DNA from: Amphibacillus xylanus NBRC 15112
GTDB lineage: Bacteria; Bacillota; Bacilli; Bacillales; Amphibacillaceae
DNA length: 64,000 nt
Reading direction: 5' to 3'
NCBI RefSeq assembly: GCF_000307165.1
Contig: NC_018704.1
Coordinates: 2,480,001 to 2,544,000 of the forward strand
In this document: in pieces, positions 1 to 9,874 of the stretch
Position numbering within the stretch: position 1 is the first letter of the stretch
How the letters are laid out: every line of letters begins with the position of its first letter
Program-made: the position numbers and the translations under genes
The notes under the pieces: generated by a model
Seen by the model: the letters and a program-made list of their open reading frames with translations, nothing else
The model's database searches: none
What the model was told of the DNA's origin: nothing

Positions 1-1059
1 TAACGGAGAAAAACTAGTTTCATTAGGATCTTGCCCAAGTGTGACGACCCACCAGTAGATGCCTTCTACCAACGGCTTCCACACGTTATATGTTGCTTCA
101 TAATAGATTGCTTGTGTTTGTGGATCATAATTTCCATTAGGAAAACTCCATACGTAAGGTGTTCGATATACCCCCTCATATGGAAGGATCCCCACCTCCG
201 TAATGACAATCGGATAATCAGATAAAGCTTCTTTTAGCTGGACAATCTGCCTATGCCATTCCTCTGTTAACATATCGACAGATGCATGATCTGGCACATT
301 TAACGGAAAATATGCATCGATCCCAACCTGATCAAGATGTTTGACAAACTCAAGCGACGGGATTTCCAATACTGTGTCGTAATTAAAGGAATACAGCAAT
401 TTCCCATGATAAACTTGACGTACACTTTCGATCAGCTCAATCCACCGATCTTGATATCTACTTTGCATAGAATTGAACTCCGTACCTATATTTAATGATT
501 CCGCTTTACTTGACTCTGCTAATTGGGCATAAGTGATAATGATCGATTGATAACTATCAAACCAACTGTCTGGATCACTTGGTTTGATTTGTCCGCGCCA
601 TAAACCATCAGCCATAAAAACTTGTTCATCTAAAATGGGCCGTATCATAACACCAAGGTCATATTCTTGAGCAATAACGATTACATCATAAAGTTCCTCA
701 ACTGTGGGTGTGTATTCTGGACTAGTCGTCACCTGATTTGCCTGCCAATCTGATTGATATAACGGAAAATTTAATGACACACTGTTAATACCTAAATTCC
801 GCAAATCCTCAAAAGTGTCTCTAACCTCGTTCAGATCGGGATGTCCGTAAATCAATATATTCATGCCCGCTTCAAATTCATGACTTGTATATTTTAGTGG
901 CACCATTTTATCAACTCTCTCTACTTCTATTATTGGTAATAACGCCACTTCTAAAAGCTCACTTTTAGGCATGACTAAGAAAACCTCTTTCTCCATACAA
1001 ATTATTGATAGAAAGATGATGACAATTAATATACACATGATTAGCTTCGACTTTAACAT
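1..1059 (-). CDS. Membrane-anchored TIM-barrel glycoside hydrolase (3' end beyond window)
   Basis: The frame is open for 353 codons from an ATG at 1059 to the window edge, with an AGAGGTG ribosome site just upstream. The N-terminus has one hydrophobic segment (about residues 5-21) that looks like a signal anchor. The body reads as a (beta/alpha)8 hydrolase. It has IGTEFNS near residue 206, a likely acid/base Glu after a beta strand, and VITEVGI near residue 300, the likely nucleophile Glu, followed by YWWVVTLGQD near the C-terminus. The two-Glu spacing and the GTEFNS motif resemble GH113/GH5-like mannanases (clan GH-A). The exact family and substrate are inferred and uncertain. It is a separate unit from the sulP gene, whose terminator lies between. 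Confidence 0.75.
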   Translation of the reverse strand, partial: MLKSKLIMCILIVIIFLSIICMEKEVFLVMPKSELLEVALLPIIEVERVDKMVPLKYTSHEFEAGMNILIYGHPDLNEVRDTFEDLRNLGINSVSLNFPLYQSDWQANQVTTSPEYTPTVEELYDVIVIAQEYDLGVMIRPILDEQVFMADGLWRGQIKPSDPDSWFDSYQSIIITYAQLAESSKAESLNIGTEFNSMQSRYQDRWIELIESVRQVYHGKLLYSFNYDTVLEIPSLEFVKHLDQVGIDAYFPLNVPDHASVDMLTEEWHRQIVQLKEALSDYPIVITEVGILPYEGVYRTPYVWSFPNGNYDPQTQAIYYEATYNVWKPLVEGIYWWVVTLGQDPNETSFSPL

Positions 1060-1183
1060 TCTGCCGCACCTCTAAGAATGGATTTGCGATTCTACCATTT
1101 ACAATGAATCAAGAAGAAAAGTCCTATTAATCTTCTTATGCAAGACAATTAGATTTGTTGCGTATTTTTATCGATTTACAAAA

Positions 1184-1227
1184 AAACAGCTATCTCTCTC
1201 ATAATTAAATGAGAAAAATAGCTGTTT
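1184..1227 (-). terminator. Terminator of the SulP gene
   Basis: An inverted repeat (AAACAGCTAT / ATAGCTGTTT with further pairing inside) is followed on the minus strand by a T run. It sits about 40 nt after the SulP stop codon. Confidence 0.85.
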
Positions 1228-1266
1228 CATGATGTGACTACTGTTACAAATCAGTTGTCAATTTTA

Positions 1267-2676
1267 TTAAGTTAATTGTTGATATAGTTGTTGACTAGAG
1301 GCATTGAGCCCTTGAATATGAACTGTCGCTCCATTTTGCTCTAACTTTTGCTTTACTTTGATAACAGCACTTACTGCTGACTCGTCCCAGATGTGACTTT
1401 CAGTAAAATCAATCATAATATCTTTAGCTTCGACATCATCAAATGCTTTAGCAAATTTAGTTGTTGAAGCAAAGAACAATGGACCTCTCACATGGAAGTG
1501 ATTATCTTCTCGATTAACTAATACTTTTGATGATTTCGCAACAAATATTAACGAGCTTAAAATCACACCTAATACAACACCTACCGCTAGGTTATTAGTA
1601 AATAAAATAATCGCAACAGTTGCTAACATAACAAATGATTCAGACTTAGGTGCCTGTTTGATGAATTTAAATGAGCTCCAGTTAAAAGTGGTAGCACTAA
1701 CCATTATCATAATTCCTACGAGAACCGGCATTGGGATGATCGCAACGACATCCCCTAACACTAAAATTAAAAACATCAGAAAGACGCCCGCAGTAAATGT
1801 AGAAAGTCTACCTCTACCACCAGATTTCACGTTAATAACAGACTGACCGATAAGCGCACAACCTGCCATTCCTCCTAGTAAGCCTGTAAAGATGTTAGCA
1901 ATCCCTTGTCCTCTTGCTTCCTTATTTTTATTACTTGGTGTCTGCGTCATCTCATCAAGCACCTGTGAGGTAAGTAGTGACTCTAACAAGCCAACAACAG
2001 CAAGCGCTAGTGAATAAGGTAAAATTATTTTCAACGTCTCCAACGTTAGTGGTACATCCGGAAATAGGAAGGTTGGTAATGTATCTGGCATTGTTCCTAA
2101 ATCACCAATCGTCTGCATATTCACGCCACTAATTAGCGCAATAATCGTCATCACAACGATAGCAACGAGTGGAGCTGGAACAGCCTTAATCATACGTGGA
2201 ATAAGGTATACGAGAATTAGCGTAGCAATGGCAAAGATATAAGTTGCGGCATTACCACCAACTAGATAAGGCATTTGTGCGAGGAAAATCATAATTCCTA
2301 AAGCATTTAAAAAGCCAAGCATTACCGAATTTGGGATAAAGCGCATCAAATTCGCAACACCAAAGATTCCTAAAATAATTTGAATAATTCCTGTTAAAAT
2401 CGTTGCAGCTAATAAATATTGGACACCGTGATTTGCAACTAAGCTGACAATGACTAATGCCATTGCCCCCGTTGAAGCTGAGATCATTGCAGGCCTTCCG
2501 CCAGCAAACGAAATGACAACAGCCATAACAAAAGATGCATAAAGTGCAACACGTGGATCGACCCCTGCAATAAAAGAAAATGCTAATGCTTCAGGAATCA
2601 GTGCTAGTCCCACTACAATCCCTGCCAGTAGGTCTGCTCGAACATTCCCGAACCATTCTTGTTTAATTGTATGCAT
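1267..2676 (-). CDS. SulP/SLC26-family anion transporter with STAS domain
   Basis: A 469-residue polytopic membrane protein. Residues 1 to about 390 form the hydrophobic SulP core, opening with a transport-domain motif near [19 protein letters not shown]. The last 75 residues form a STAS domain with the [16 protein letters not shown] segment. SulP proteins move sulfate, bicarbonate, dicarboxylates or other anions; the substrate cannot be read here. It is shorter than the 550-600 residues of many SulP proteins but similar to compact Bacillus members. AAGGAG (2684-2689) precedes the ATG at good spacing. It is a monocistronic unit with its own terminator. Confidence 0.9.
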   Translation of the reverse strand: MHTIKQEWFGNVRADLLAGIVVGLALIPEALAFSFIAGVDPRVALYASFVMAVVISFAGGRPAMISASTGAMALVIVSLVANHGVQYLLAATILTGIIQIILGIFGVANLMRFIPNSVMLGFLNALGIMIFLAQMPYLVGGNAATYIFAIATLILVYLIPRMIKAVPAPLVAIVVMTIIALISGVNMQTIGDLGTMPDTLPTFLFPDVPLTLETLKIILPYSLALAVVGLLESLLTSQVLDEMTQTPSNKNKEARGQGIANIFTGLLGGMAGCALIGQSVINVKSGGRGRLSTFTAGVFLMFLILVLGDVVAIIPMPVLVGIMIMVSATTFNWSSFKFIKQAPKSESFVMLATVAIILFTNNLAVGVVLGVILSSLIFVAKSSKVLVNREDNHFHVRGPLFFASTTKFAKAFDDVEAKDIMIDFTESHIWDESAVSAVIKVKQKLEQNGATVHIQGLNASSQQLYQQLT

Positions 2677-2800
2677 TTAATACTCCTTTCAATAGTTGAT
2701 AACCAGAACCAGTGTAACATGTTTTGTCGAATTGAGATAGAAAATTAGCTGGTTGATTGATTGGATGAATTAAAGTAACTTCTCTCTTTTATAAAAATAA

Positions 2801-2835
2801 AACCCCCTAAACGTAAATCCCATGTTTAAGAGGTT
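2801..2835 (-). terminator. Terminator of the chemoreceptor gene
   Basis: AACCCCCTAAAC pairs with GTTTAAGAGGTT, followed on the minus strand by a T-rich run (2790-2800). It lies 46 nt downstream of the chemoreceptor stop. Confidence 0.85.
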
Positions 2836-2880
2836 CATACTGAAAGACTTTTTTAGCATCAAGATCAAGTTTGAACAATT

Positions 2881-3723
2881 TTATATTTCCTGTGCCATTT
2901 CTTCGATAACTTCTGCGCCTTCAGTTAAATGCTGAATCGATCGTGAAATTTCCTCGATTGACGTTGTCTGATTCGTTGAGATTTGAACAGTATTCTTTAT
3001 AATACTTGCAACATTCTCGACCTTCTGATTTAAATCTTCGAGTAGCTGTTGAATTTCGATAACAGAATTGGCACTTTCATTTGCCAATCTAGTAATTTCC
3101 TTTGCTACTACACTAAATCCACGTCCATGCTCACCCGAACGAGCCGCTTCAATTCCAGCATTAAACCCTAATACACGTGTATTTTTCGCGACGCCATCAA
3201 TCATTTCTAAAATTTTTGAAGTTGATTCAACTTGTTCACGCATATCATTTTGGGCTTCAGCCAATTGCTCCATATATTGACTAAATTCAGATGCAGAACC
3301 AGCTAACTCCTCCGTCGATGCTGAGATCTCTTGAGATGAAGCAGCAAATTTTTCAGCAACTCCTTTTAGCTTTTGTTGTCTGTTCGTGCTCTTACTTGCA
3401 GCAATCGCACCAACTACTTCCCCTGTCTCACCGACGATTGGTACCATTACAGCTGTAAAAGGGACACCATAAAGGTTTTCAGGTATATCCATTGCCACTC
3501 TTTGATTTCCTTGTATCGCATTTATAATCGGCTCACCATTTTCTAAAATACGTCCTTCTGAACTAGATACAGGTATATCTTCAGATAGAAGGTGTTTAAG
3601 TACTTTTTCACAGTCTGTTACCGTGACGTCGACGTCTTCACTAAATAAAGCTTTAATTGTCGATGCATTGTTTAAGAAAAATTGTAATGTATTATCTATT
3701 TCTTTATTATTTTCTATGTTCAT
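2881..3723 (-). CDS. Soluble methyl-accepting chemotaxis-type transducer (YfmS-like)
   Basis: 280 residues with no transmembrane segment. Residues 1-110 form a small sensor domain containing VPFTAVMVPIVGETGEVVGA, which resembles the GAF/PAS-like sensor of B. subtilis YfmS. Residues 125-280 form a shortened MCP signalling hairpin. Its tip, GFNAGIEAARSGEHGRGF, matches the conserved CheA/CheW-contacting region and is followed by FSVVAKEITRLANESA. The length matches the YfmS group of cytoplasmic transducers. The ligand is unknown. No other chemotaxis or flagellar gene is in the window, so the partners must be elsewhere. Confidence 0.85.
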   Translation of the reverse strand: MNIENNKEIDNTLQFFLNNASTIKALFSEDVDVTVTDCEKVLKHLLSEDIPVSSSEGRILENGEPIINAIQGNQRVAMDIPENLYGVPFTAVMVPIVGETGEVVGAIAASKSTNRQQKLKGVAEKFAASSQEISASTEELAGSASEFSQYMEQLAEAQNDMREQVESTSKILEMIDGVAKNTRVLGFNAGIEAARSGEHGRGFSVVAKEITRLANESANSVIEIQQLLEDLNQKVENVASIIKNTVQISTNQTTSIEEISRSIQHLTEGAEVIEEMAQEI

Positions 3724-3883
3724 AAACGCTTCCCCCTTTTCATTTTAATTATATATTTCCATGGTAAAAAGGAAACATTTTAAGTAAACATTTTATACAA
3801 ATAAGTTAACCATTTCACAAAGTTGTCAATTGTATTTTTATTGGATAATCAAAAGCACTTACTTGATTAAATGCATAAAAAAT

Positions 3884-3908
3884 AGCGAGCAAATTAAGAT
3901 TGCTCGCT
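3884..3908 (-). terminator. Terminator of the metallopeptidase gene
   Basis: AGCGAGCA / TGCTCGCT with A/T-rich flanks on both sides, 35 nt after the metallopeptidase stop. The T run on the minus strand makes it work in that direction; it may be bidirectional. Confidence 0.8.
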
Positions 3909-3942
3909 TTATTTTTTACTGTTCTAAGATGATTGATTACGA

Positions 3943-5316
3943 TTAACCTATCTGTCTTATATCGTTTCTCAAATTACTGAGTTGAATAGACTTTAACGTT
4001 CTTGCTCTCTTAAATACACCTTTAACTAGCTTTACTGTTTGATAAGCTGCCTCAACATCAAGCGTTTCATATTTCATATGTTCATTGTTGTAGCCAACTG
4101 ATAAATTTACACTCTCGATACCATGCTTAGCCCAAACTCCTGTATCACTACTACCACCACTCGTTACTTGCCAATCAGCTAGACCTTCTTCACGCGCAAC
4201 ATCTTCAAAAAACTCACCGTACCACGCATTACAAAACGGTATAAATTCTCCACACGATGTCACAATATCCCCAGTTCCACGTCTGTCAAGGACAATTGCT
4301 GCATCTGTTCCCCACAGGAAGTAATCTTCAACGTGTCTTGCACCTACTAATCCAATTTCCTCTTCAACAGTGAAGATATATTTTACTTTGCCACTAAACG
4401 TTGAGCAAGCTAGAGATTTTGCAAGTTGTAGAATAATTGCGATTCCTGCGCGATCATCCGCCCCAAGAATACCCTCACTACTTGACCAGATTTGATTATC
4501 TTTAATGACTTCACGGTTTTCAGTAATTTCACTTGCAATATCAAGATGTGCATTCAGTAAGATTGTTGGTCCGGTTCCACCGCGATAAGTTTTCTCAGCT
4601 AAAATATTCCCATATTTATCAACCGTAATATAATCAACTAAAGGTGTAAGCTTTTCTACGACTACTTGACGAATCTTACCTTCATTTCTGCTTGCCCCTG
4701 GAATAACAAGTAGCTCCTCTAATGTTTTAAAGAAGAGTTGTTTTTTTATCGTTTCTTCACCTTGAGAAAGCCACGCGACTTCAATAGTACTCAATTGTTC
4801 AGCAACCAGAGGTAATTGTCGACGATCTAGACGGAAGCTGATGCGTGGTGACCTTTCACGACAAATACGCACTTTATCCAATCCTATCGCATTGAATAGC
4901 TGTTCTAATTGGTCGAATTTCACATTTTTCGAAAGACCAATCGAAGGTAAAGATCTATCATGGCCATCACAAGAGATATCCGTATAGAAACCTAATCGAT
5001 TCAACTGACGTACGACACCACTAATGAACGTATCTAGCTCTCTTATTTTTAGTTCTTGCTCACCAGGTTTAAACCAAAAACCTGTTCTACCACGATGTTG
5101 AAAATCAATTGCCTTAAGCCACTCTTGTTCAACAACTGGCTCGTCAAAAACAGTTAACAGTTGATTATCTAATTGATATGCTACACCTAACTTTTCTAAA
5201 GTCTCCACTAAAAAGCTTATATTATCTTCCGTTTCCCCCTGACAGTTAAATTGATTCCTTTCTTGCTCAGCTAAATTCCAACCATAACGAATAAATAATT
5301 GATTCCATGTTTTCAT
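3943..5316 (-). CDS. M20/M42-like zinc aminopeptidase with extra N-terminal domain
   Basis: 457 residues from the ATG at 5316. A longer frame opens at 5379, but AAAGGGG just upstream favours 5316. The C-terminal half is a di-metal peptidase core of the M20/M42 (PepT-like) type. It has NAHLD near residue 256, GADDRAG near 284, VEEEIG near 319, LDRRGTGD near 342 and NNEHMKYE near 410, a full set of metal ligands plus the catalytic Glu. The first 205 or so residues are not part of that fold and I do not recognise them; they contain SCDGHDRSLPSIGL. M20/M42 enzymes release residues from di- or tripeptides in the cytosol. The gene follows a TPR/winged-helix regulator by about 60 nt. Confidence 0.8.
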   Translation of the reverse strand: MKTWNQLFIRYGWNLAEQERNQFNCQGETEDNISFLVETLEKLGVAYQLDNQLLTVFDEPVVEQEWLKAIDFQHRGRTGFWFKPGEQELKIRELDTFISGVVRQLNRLGFYTDISCDGHDRSLPSIGLSKNVKFDQLEQLFNAIGLDKVRICRERSPRISFRLDRRQLPLVAEQLSTIEVAWLSQGEETIKKQLFFKTLEELLVIPGASRNEGKIRQVVVEKLTPLVDYITVDKYGNILAEKTYRGGTGPTILLNAHLDIASEITENREVIKDNQIWSSSEGILGADDRAGIAIILQLAKSLACSTFSGKVKYIFTVEEEIGLVGARHVEDYFLWGTDAAIVLDRRGTGDIVTSCGEFIPFCNAWYGEFFEDVAREEGLADWQVTSGGSSDTGVWAKHGIESVNLSVGYNNEHMKYETLDVEAAYQTVKLVKGVFKRARTLKSIQLSNLRNDIRQIG

Positions 5317-5375
5317 TTCGTCATCCCCTTTTGATTTGATATTTAAAGTATACAAATCATGGAATGACACCCCTG

Positions 5376-6425
5376 TCACACCGACAATAAGAATGATGTA
5401 TCCGTACGGTGAATGATTATATATGGAATCTTATGATTAAAATAGTAGGTTGGGTTGTTGTTAATCGTTTTATTTTCTATAATTGTTTCCTCAATTCCTA
5501 CATCTCTAATTTTCTCTCTTATTCTACGTATATTCTGCCTATATGTGGCGTTGAGGATTTCATTTCTTTTTATATTTATCGTTATAATTGGCTCAAAGAC
5601 ATGTTTGTGAGCTGGACGGTCTTCTGTTGTATGTAACAGGAAATATCGTAATAATTCTGCTTGATTACCTAATAGCTGAACAGATCTTCCCTTATAAATC
5701 AAACTGTTTTCTCGATCAGCAAAATATAAGATTAAGTGGTTGGAACGTTCATAATGATCAATTATTTCCTCGGATTTTTCTTTTGAACAGCTAAACGAAT
5801 CTTCTTGCTTAACAACAGTAAATGCATTTTCCTCTAAATGATTATCAATTCCATCAATAATTGCCAAATAAGATGATTGCTCTAGGTTTGGAATTAATTC
5901 AATGCTACTATCTTGCTTAAGCTCTTGTAGGGTTTCATTTGCGCTTTCTGCAATTTTAAATGCACTATTCATTAAGTAAAGCTGCGTATTATATAGTTGT
6001 TGGTTTGTTAAGCAGTATTTTTTGTTTTTATAAGTTTCGTTTAATGTATTGGCATTTGTAAAATAATTAAGCGATTGAGCATATTTCCCTTCTTTATAGC
6101 TTAAGAATCCTAGCCGATAGTGAACAATCGGAATTTTTCGATCATATTTTAAAGCTCTATTCAATGCCGTTTTTGCAGAATGATCGTCTTTCCTATAGAC
6201 AGTTTTTAAATATGTTCCATAATCAATGCATATTCTGATTATCTTTTTCCTAACGTATTCTATCTCTTCAGCACTCATCTTTAATCTCTGTAATTCTCTC
6301 AATATAGACTCATAAATGTTAATTAGATGATAATAGCCTCTATTTTCTTCTTTTTCTAATAGCTCTAGTTCCTTCTCCTCTAAATCATACAGTTCTTCAA
6401 TTGATTTCTCACTTAAACGCATCAT
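5376..6425 (-). CDS. TPR protein with C-terminal winged-helix domain, likely regulator
   Basis: 349 residues with GGAGG (6432-6436) six bases upstream. Residues 60-160 are helical and TPR-like, with an AKTALNRALKYDRKIP ... HYRLGFLSYKEGKY pattern. The C-terminal 90 residues, from about 255, look like an OmpR/BTAD-type winged helix. They contain ELLRYFLLHTTEDRPAHKHV and an Arg-rich recognition segment, NATYRQNIRRIREKIRD. The usual order in SARP/BTAD regulators is DNA-binding domain first, so this arrangement is reversed. It lies directly upstream of the metallopeptidase gene and is probably co-transcribed. The function is inferred; no known family name is assigned. Confidence 0.6.
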   Translation of the reverse strand: MMRLSEKSIEELYDLEEKELELLEKEENRGYYHLINIYESILRELQRLKMSAEEIEYVRKKIIRICIDYGTYLKTVYRKDDHSAKTALNRALKYDRKIPIVHYRLGFLSYKEGKYAQSLNYFTNANTLNETYKNKKYCLTNQQLYNTQLYLMNSAFKIAESANETLQELKQDSSIELIPNLEQSSYLAIIDGIDNHLEENAFTVVKQEDSFSCSKEKSEEIIDHYERSNHLILYFADRENSLIYKGRSVQLLGNQAELLRYFLLHTTEDRPAHKHVFEPIITINIKRNEILNATYRQNIRRIREKIRDVGIEETIIENKTINNNPTYYFNHKIPYIIIHRTDTSFLLSV

Positions 6426-6569
6426 GCCACGCCTCCGATCGAATAATTTATAATCATATTTTTCAAGATACGATGATGTGTTTATTCCATTGTATGTATA
6501 TTCCCATTATATAATTTGTCAGTCTTAGATTGCTATAAATTATTAATTTAAGTAAAAAGTAAATAAAAA

Positions 6570-6604
6570 AAGAGCGGATTGATTAATTTTTTCAATCCAC
6601 TCTT
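6570..6604 (-). terminator. Terminator of brnQ
   Basis: AAGAGCGGATTGA pairs with TCAATCCACTCTT (one G-T), with a T run following on the minus strand. It sits directly after the brnQ stop codon. Confidence 0.85.
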
Positions 6605-6608
6605 TATC

Positions 6609-7961
6609 CTAATTTAGTGACTTTTCACGTACTTTCCATATAATTAATCCAACCATAAAACCAACCAGTGCGGGAACAACCCAACCAAAGCCATCAGCAA
6701 ATCCTGGCAAATACGTCTCCGCAAAGTTAATCAGCTTAATCATCACCGCATTTTCCTTTACTGAATCGGGGAATGCATTTATAAAGTCAAAAAATGCTGC
6801 AAATATCGTCAGACCTGTTGTCCAGCGATAGACAATTTTTTGCTTATGAATTAACGGTGATAGTAAAGATAAGATAATCAACGTAATCGCCAATGGATAA
6901 AGGAACATTAACACCGGAACTGATAACTGAATAATTGTATCTAAGCCAAAGTTGGCAATCACAAAAGATACAAGCGTAAAAACAACCGCATAATTATTGT
7001 AAGATATCGAGCGCGGGAACAATTCACTAAACATTTGCGCACACGATGTAATCAAACCTATTGCCGTTTTCAAACAAGCAAAAAACACAATGGCTGCTAA
7101 CAATATTTGTCCGACAAAACCAAAGTAATGCGCACTAACCATTGATAAGATAATACCGCCATTAGCACCACTCTTTACACTACCAAGGCTCGTTGCACCC
7201 ATATAAGCTAGTGAGGCATAAATAATACCCATACCTAATAAACAAACTACGCCAGATTTCAGTGTCTCAACTGCTTTCCTTTTCGGATCATGTACGCCAA
7301 GCTTTTCAATATTGGAAATGATCACAATTGCAAAGGCAAGTGATGCTAAAGCATCCATTGTGTGATAACCATCAAGGATCCCTTTAAATAAAGGACGTGC
7401 AACGTATTTTCCTTGAGGTGCAAACTGACTCGCCTCTCCCATTGGGCTAATGAACGTCGCAATAATTAAAACAGATAAGAGCACTAAGAATATAGGCGTT
7501 AAATATTTTCCGATCCAATCTAGAATTCGACCAGGTTTAAATGAGAAATAAAGCGTTAAGCTAAAAAAGATTAACGAATAGACTAGTAAGCCGATTCGAA
7601 GATAGTCAGCACCGATAAAATCAGCAAGGCCTACCTCAAAAGCAACTGTAGCCGTACGAGGAATCGCAAACAACGGACCAATTGTTAAATACAAAGCACA
7701 AGTAAATAGTACAGAATATTTTTTATTGACAGGTTCCGCCATATCATATAGACTTTCGCTTCTCGAAAGCGCTGAAGCGATTACCCCTAATACTGGAAGT
7801 CCAACTCCTGTAATTAAAAAACCAATCGTAGCTGGTAAGGTATTAGCACCTGCTAATTGACCCATATGAACAGGGAAGATTAAATTCCCCGCACCAAAAA
7901 ACAAGCCGAACAGTAGTGAGCCAATTAACAAATTAGCTTGAAAATTAAGTTTTTTATCCAT
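6609..7961 (-). CDS. brnQ: Branched-chain amino acid transport carrier BrnQ (LIVCS family)
   Basis: About 450 residues with 12 predicted membrane spans. It opens with LLIGSLLFGLFFGAGNLIFP, the hallmark of sodium-coupled Leu/Ile/Val carriers, and contains GFLITGVGLPVLGV. It imports branched-chain amino acids across the plasma membrane. Two consecutive ATGs exist (7964 and 7961). AAGGAG at 7969-7974 is 4 nt from the first and 7 nt from the second, so I prefer 7961. It is a single-gene unit with its own terminator. No T-box, leucine-responsive or CodY-type signal was recognised upstream. Confidence 0.92.
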   Translation of the reverse strand: MDKKLNFQANLLIGSLLFGLFFGAGNLIFPVHMGQLAGANTLPATIGFLITGVGLPVLGVIASALSRSESLYDMAEPVNKKYSVLFTCALYLTIGPLFAIPRTATVAFEVGLADFIGADYLRIGLLVYSLIFFSLTLYFSFKPGRILDWIGKYLTPIFLVLLSVLIIATFISPMGEASQFAPQGKYVARPLFKGILDGYHTMDALASLAFAIVIISNIEKLGVHDPKRKAVETLKSGVVCLLGMGIIYASLAYMGATSLGSVKSGANGGIILSMVSAHYFGFVGQILLAAIVFFACLKTAIGLITSCAQMFSELFPRSISYNNYAVVFTLVSFVIANFGLDTIIQLSVPVLMFLYPLAITLIILSLLSPLIHKQKIVYRWTTGLTIFAAFFDFINAFPDSVKENAVMIKLINFAETYLPGFADGFGWVVPALVGFMVGLIIWKVREKSLN

Positions 7962-8070
7962 CATAAGTCTCCTTGAAATAGCAATGGTGTATTGGAATAG
8001 ATTATATCATAGATATATTATTTCAAGCATAGATAAAAAATTTACAACGCTAATACTAACTACATATAAA

Positions 8071-8838
8071 TTAATTAGATAACCCACCGTATCTCCGGTT
8101 TCGTTGTTGGAAATGATCAATTGCAAGTGAAAAATCCGCTTCTTGAAAATCTGGCCACAATACATCTGTAAACCAAAACTCAGTGTAAGCCAATTGCCAA
8201 AGCAAGAAATTGCTTAACCGTTTTTCCCCTCCTGTACGAATCAAAAGATCAGGTTCAGGCATCTGTGCTGTATATAAATAATTTGAAAAACGCTGTTCAT
8301 CAATTTTATCGATGGTTAATTTCGTATCTAATAAATCTGTATACATCTCTTTCATTGCCTGTATAATTTCATGTCTCCCACCGTAATTGAGCGCAAAGTT
8401 TACTTGTAAGCCATCATTGTTTTGGGTACGATCAATTGCATATTGAACAGCTTCTCGTGTATATTCAGGTAGTTTTTCCATATCTCCAATAACATTAATA
8501 CGCACATTGTTAGCTATCAAATCAGGTAAATAGATTTCTAGAAATTCTTTTGGTAGCCTCAAGATAAATTCCACCTCTGACTTGGGACGTTTCCAATTCT
8601 CCGTAGAAAAGGCGTAAAGAGTTAATATTTCCACCTCATATTTCACCGCTGCCTTTACAATTTTCATCAGTGAAGATAGACCCTCTTTATGACCAGCAAC
8701 CCGTACGAGTCCTCTGTTTTTCGCCCAACGCCCATTCCCGTCCATTATAATTGCAATATGTTTTGGCGTATTCTCTGTAGAAATTTCGGGCGATTGTTTT
8801 GCTTGCTTACTTTTTATAAAAGGCAGTTTAATAGCCAT
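8071..8838 (-). CDS. uppS: Isoprenyl (cis-prenyl) transferase, UppS family, likely second copy
   Basis: 255 residues from the ATG at 8838, which has GAGGAG (8846-8851) at 7 nt. An upstream ATG at 8874 overlaps the end of the previous gene and lacks a clear ribosome site. It has the cis-prenyltransferase signature IAIIMDGNGRWA with the catalytic Asp, then AFSTENWKRP, and RTGGEKRLSNFLLWQLAY for pyrophosphate binding. UppS elongates FPP with IPP to undecaprenyl diphosphate, the wall-lipid carrier. The usual uppS sits in the frr-uppS-cdsA operon. Here the gene follows an HTH/DUF2975 pair, so this is probably a paralogue; whether it makes C55 or a shorter product is unknown. Confidence 0.88.
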   Translation of the reverse strand: MAIKLPFIKSKQAKQSPEISTENTPKHIAIIMDGNGRWAKNRGLVRVAGHKEGLSSLMKIVKAAVKYEVEILTLYAFSTENWKRPKSEVEFILRLPKEFLEIYLPDLIANNVRINVIGDMEKLPEYTREAVQYAIDRTQNNDGLQVNFALNYGGRHEIIQAMKEMYTDLLDTKLTIDKIDEQRFSNYLYTAQMPEPDLLIRTGGEKRLSNFLLWQLAYTEFWFTDVLWPDFQEADFSLAIDHFQQRNRRYGGLSN

Positions 8839-8876
8839 TGCCACACTCCTCATCTTGTCACTACTCAAGTTCATAT

Positions 8877-9095
8877 TTATTCTGATTCATCATCACTTCG
8901 ATACTCTAAAATATCACCCGGCTGGCAATCTAACACTTTACAAATTTCATCTAGCGTTGAGAATCTGATTGCTTTTGCCTTTCCATTTTTCAGTATCGAT
9001 ATATTTGACATCGTAATGCCAACCTTCTCAGACAATTCTGTCACACTCATTTTTCTTTTTGCTAACATCACATCAAGATTTACGATAATTGCCAT
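8877..9095 (-). CDS. Cro/C1-type HTH regulator (YozG-like)
   Basis: 72 residues, almost entirely an XRE helix-turn-helix: MSVTELSEKVGITMSNISIL, then STLDEICKVLDCQPGDIL. GAGGTGG precedes the ATG. It starts about 10 nt after the DUF2975 gene. This DUF2975-plus-small-HTH pair recurs in Firmicutes (yoaS/yozG in B. subtilis), so it probably regulates its own membrane partner. It runs into the prenyltransferase gene, suggesting a three-gene operon. Confidence 0.88.
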   Translation of the reverse strand: MAIIVNLDVMLAKRKMSVTELSEKVGITMSNISILKNGKAKAIRFSTLDEICKVLDCQPGDILEYRSDDESE

Positions 9096-9105
9096 TCATT
9101 CCACC

Positions 9106-9597
9106 TCAGACCGTTAAATCATTTTCTTCTTTATAATCAATCGCCTTTTGTAGGAGTCTTTGGAGAACAGAAGCAAAGACTGCAATAGAAAACGAAGCAC
9201 CAATAATGACAATGCCTATCACAATAACCCCAGGTGCATCATCCCATTCTGCGACGATGTATAACATCGGTAGCGTCAGAACATATAAACCACTAATTAT
9301 TTTGGCGTAGTTTTTTACTTTGGTTAAAGCTGTGACAGCCACTTGTGAAAATGCTTGATCCTTCTCAATATAAGTCAATAATTTTACCGTTTGATACAAA
9401 GCTAAACAAAATGGAACTGCAGTCACGTACATGACAAGTACAATACCAAGAATAGCATATCCGATTGAATCACCGTCTGTGACAAAACCAAATGCACCGC
9501 CTGCCATTTTCGGCAATACATATAGGCCCAAAAATAAAACTGGAATTGTCATCGCAATAATAATGACTTTCAAAAACATCGTTGAAACTTGCCTCAT
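9106..9597 (-). CDS. DUF2975 membrane protein (YoaS-like)
   Basis: 163 residues with four hydrophobic spans near residues 10-30, 45-70, 95-115 and 125-147. The central YQTVKLLTYIEKDQAFSQVAV segment is typical of DUF2975 proteins, which are regularly paired with a small HTH gene as here. The biochemical role is unknown. It is the first gene of the group reading toward uppS. The upstream side is A/T-rich with no recognisable operator. Confidence 0.85.
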   Translation of the reverse strand: MRQVSTMFLKVIIIAMTIPVLFLGLYVLPKMAGGAFGFVTDGDSIGYAILGIVLVMYVTAVPFCLALYQTVKLLTYIEKDQAFSQVAVTALTKVKNYAKIISGLYVLTLPMLYIVAEWDDAPGVIVIGIVIIGASFSIAVFASVLQRLLQKAIDYKEENDLTV

Positions 9598-9874
9598 CGA
9601 TCCAACACCTCATTTAATCATTTTTCACATTGATTATAAATTATTATTTATCGTTTATCAATAAATATTTGATAATAATTAATAAATTGTTGTTGTCTTG
9701 AGGTTAAAACTTTTGTCGCTCTTAGTCGATTGGAATAAAAATAACAGTATGTGCATTAAAAAAACGGGCCTACACATGGTAAGGCCGTTATTGTGGATAG
9801 GTTACACTAAGTTGAACAGATTTCTTAAGGTCACGAATATTAAGTTATTAACTGCTCGTAGGAGAGAATAAACA

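Noticed and set aside
8689-9117. 142-codon plus-strand open frame
   Set aside because: It lies antisense to the uppS and HTH genes, both with clear family motifs; a shadow frame.
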